DNA of 5,619 nt from an uncultured Ignavibacteriota bacterium (GTDB lineage Bacteria > Bacteroidota > Ignavibacteria > Tepidaquicellales > Tepidaquicellaceae): NCBI GenBank assembly GCA_937959065.1, contig CALGOI010000252.1, forward strand, positions 1 to 5,619, given 5' to 3'. Below, in pieces: positions 4,574-5,619 of the stretch. Numbering within the stretch: position 1 is the first letter of the stretch; each line of letters opens with the position of its first letter. The translations under genes were made by a program, and so were the position numbers. Below the pieces are notes generated by a model. That model had not been told where the DNA came from. It saw only the letters and a program-made list of their open reading frames with translations, and did not search any database.

Positions 4574-5619
4574 ATGTCAGAAATTAAGGAAAAAGAGATC
4601 GAAAGATCACAAAGCAATGGAACAGTAAGTGTCCATCCTAAGGAAGTTTCATCCGTTCTATCCAAATATATACTTGCAGATGGTTACGACTTAACGCTGG
4701 ATCTGGAAAAATCCAAAGGAGTTTACTTATACGATTCTAAACACGACAGGACATTCCTGGACTTTTTCACATTCTTTGCATCCAGTCCGCTTGGTATGAA
4801 TCACCCAAAGATCGACAACGATTATTTTAAAGAAAAAGTCGGAGAGATAGCAGTTACAAAACCTTCCCTTTCCGATATTTATGTACAGGAGCAGGCTGAA
4901 TTCGTTGAAACTTTCTTTAACATAGCAGTGCCAAAGGAATTCAAATACTCTTTCTATATCGAGGGAGGTGCGCTTGCAATCGAGAACGCTTTAAAAACAG
5001 CATTCGACTGGAAAGTTCGTAAGAACTTCGCTAAAGGATATAATGAAGAAAAAGGACACCAGATAATCCACTTCAAACAGGCATTTCATGGAAGAAGCGG
5101 CTATACAATGTCTTTAACAAACACCGATCCGGATAAAACCGCATTATTCCCTAAATTCCAGTGGCCAAGGATAACAAATCCAAAAGTTACATTCCCGCTC
5201 GCCGGAGAGAACCTTGAAAATGTAATTCAAACTGAAGAGCAGGCTGTAAATGAAATCAAACAGGCACTTGCTAATAACAAAGACGATATCGCAGCAATAA
5301 TTATCGAGCCGATCCAGGGTGAAGGCGGCGATAACCACTTCCGCAAAGAGTTCTTCATTAAGCTCAGAGAGCTGTGTGATGAGAATGAAATGATGCTGAT
5401 ATTCGACGAAGTTCAGACAGGAATAGCCTTAACAGGTAAATGGTGGGCTCACCAGTATTATGTAACTCCGGACATAATGTGCTTTGGTAAGAAAACACAG
5501 GTTTGCGGATTGGTTTGTACTGACAGAGTTGATGAGGTTGAAGATAATGTATTCAGGAAATCCAGCAGGATCAATTCAACATGGGGCGGTAATCTTGTAG
5601 ATATGTTCCGTTTCAAAAG
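3551..5619 (+). CDS. Single open frame joining PurM and L-lysine 6-transaminase, runs off window
   Basis: I translated all 689 complete codons from ATG 3551 to the window end by hand and found no stop. The frame has two family-complete parts: PurM (about residues 1-336) and a class III PLP aminotransferase of the lysine 6-transaminase type (from about 342, C-terminus beyond the window). The joint (residues 330-362) is Lys/Glu/Ser-rich and looks like a linker or like two ordinary termini run together. As written, the sequence predicts a bifunctional protein of purine synthesis plus lysine catabolism, a pairing I do not know. Alternatively these are two genes with a lost stop: an ATG at 4574 with AGGAG in front, and a TAA at 4557-4559 one frame away behind an A6 run, fit that. 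The separate module entries describe each half. Confidence 0.75.
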   Translation, partial: MKKLSYSSAGVDIDKGDEFVDKIKPLVKKTFSPNVLSGIGNFGAFYQPDFNKYKNPVFVSSIDGVGTKLKLAIQLGRYETVGEDLVNHCVNDIAVCGAVPMFFLDYYATGKLEIDASVDIMKGLVRGCKNNNCSLIGGETAEMPGLYADKDFDLAGAIVGIVDKEKIVNSDNVKRGDIIIGLSANGLHTNGYSLVRKVFDTTKKLNTDYDELKGTPGDYFLRTHKSYLDIIQKLLYKYDIKSIAHITGGGLEGNTRRVIPKTLNLKIDWTSWQVPYIYYLLAKKGNVDNEDMRRTFNMGIGLTVIVSESIADEVLKYIKSQKQKCFIIRNIEKRNIKAGESMSEIKEKEIERSQSNGTVSVHPKEVSSVLSKYILADGYDLTLDLEKSKGVYLYDSKHDRTFLDFFTFFASSPLGMNHPKIDNDYFKEKVGEIAVTKPSLSDIYVQEQAEFVETFFNIAVPKEFKYSFYIEGGALAIENALKTAFDWKVRKNFAKGYNEEKGHQIIHFKQAFHGRSGYTMSLTNTDPDKTALFPKFQWPRITNPKVTFPLAGENLENVIQTEEQAVNEIKQALANNKDDIAAIIIEPIQGEGGDNHFRKEFFIKLRELCDENEMMLIFDEVQTGIALTGKWWAHQYYVTPDIMCFGKKTQVCGLVCTDRVDEVEDNVFRKSSRINSTWGGNLVDMFRFK
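4564..4568 (+). promoter_or_regulatory. Shine-Dalgarno-like AGGAG before internal ATG 4574
   Basis: AGGAG at 4564-4568 sits 5 nt before the in-frame ATG at 4574. In the long frame these bases also encode part of Ala-Gly-Glu-Ser. If used, it would start a separate lysine 6-transaminase of normal N-terminal length. Apart from the TPR site it is the best ribosome-binding match in the window. Confidence 0.5.
4574..5619 (+). CDS. lat: L-lysine 6-transaminase (lysine epsilon-aminotransferase) module, C-terminus beyond window
   Basis: 348 complete codons from the in-frame ATG 4574; family members are roughly 430-450 residues, so about 90 are missing at the 3' end. Fold type I, class III PLP enzyme: L-lysine + 2-oxoglutarate gives 2-aminoadipate 6-semialdehyde + glutamate. 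Specific resemblance to the Lat family (such as M. tuberculosis Rv3290c, compared from memory) is strong: ILADGYDLTLDLEKSKG, FLDFFTFFASSPLGMNHPK, IEGGALAIENALKTAFDWK, QAFHGRSGYTMSLTNTDP, FPKFQWPRI, EPIQGEGGD, IFDEVQTG (Asp and Gln holding the cofactor ring), FGKKTQVCG (one of the paired lysines forms the Schiff base) and NSTWGGNLVDM. Numbered from this Met, the pair is Lys306/307. The family-like region starts about 20 residues after Met4574, the usual leader length, which supports this Met as a native start. Roles known elsewhere include lysine catabolism and stress or stationary phase; the role here is unknown. Confidence 0.92.
   Translation, partial: MSEIKEKEIERSQSNGTVSVHPKEVSSVLSKYILADGYDLTLDLEKSKGVYLYDSKHDRTFLDFFTFFASSPLGMNHPKIDNDYFKEKVGEIAVTKPSLSDIYVQEQAEFVETFFNIAVPKEFKYSFYIEGGALAIENALKTAFDWKVRKNFAKGYNEEKGHQIIHFKQAFHGRSGYTMSLTNTDPDKTALFPKFQWPRITNPKVTFPLAGENLENVIQTEEQAVNEIKQALANNKDDIAAIIIEPIQGEGGDNHFRKEFFIKLRELCDENEMMLIFDEVQTGIALTGKWWAHQYYVTPDIMCFGKKTQVCGLVCTDRVDEVEDNVFRKSSRINSTWGGNLVDMFRFK

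Overview
The window reads like a chromosomal housekeeping segment from a low- to mid-GC bacterium, most likely of the Bacteroidota/Ignavibacteriota/Chlorobiota group. Three things point there. Most gene starts have no Shine-Dalgarno sequence. One promoter candidate matches the Bacteroidota -33/-7 pattern (TTG-N20-TAnnTTTG). The gene mix (proline-rich DUF4190-type membrane proteins, PurM, an L-lysine 6-transaminase) also fits. The lineage is an inference from general knowledge, not from a search.

Layout: a TPR-repeat protein gene leaves the window on the minus strand (1-396, partial). A 176-bp AT-rich divergent intergenic region separates it from a plus-strand series: tatD (573-1343); two tandem paralogous small membrane proteins with poly-proline N-termini (1401-1799 and 1870-2301); a strong intrinsic terminator (2327-2357); dut, dUTPase (2367-2807); an RsmI-like methyltransferase that starts 3 nt after dut (2811-3491); and a very long frame from 3551 that is still open at the window end (5619). 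No intergenic stretch exceeds 300 bases.

The main point of interest is that last frame. It encodes an apparently complete PurM (AIR synthetase, purine synthesis) and continues in the same frame, with no stop codon, into an L-lysine 6-transaminase (lysine epsilon-aminotransferase). Two readings compete. One is a genuine PurM-Lat fusion, which I do not know from the literature. The other is two adjacent genes whose separating stop was lost by a point mutation or an A5/A6 homopolymer change, real or from sequencing. Details at the junction (an in-frame ATG at 4574 with AGGAG in front, a Lat N-terminus of normal length, and a TAA one frame away just after an A6 run) make the two-gene reading quite plausible. 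Both are laid out below.

Functionally, dut (pyrimidine nucleotide pool), the methyltransferase (probably rRNA or translation related) and purM (purine synthesis) form a nucleotide/translation cluster with tight spacing. TatD is a metal-dependent nuclease/hydrolase. The DUF4190-like pair and the TPR protein have no assignable role. A second oddity is that the terminator behind the DUF4190-like pair ends only 9 nt before the dut start codon, leaving no room for a conventional downstream promoter.
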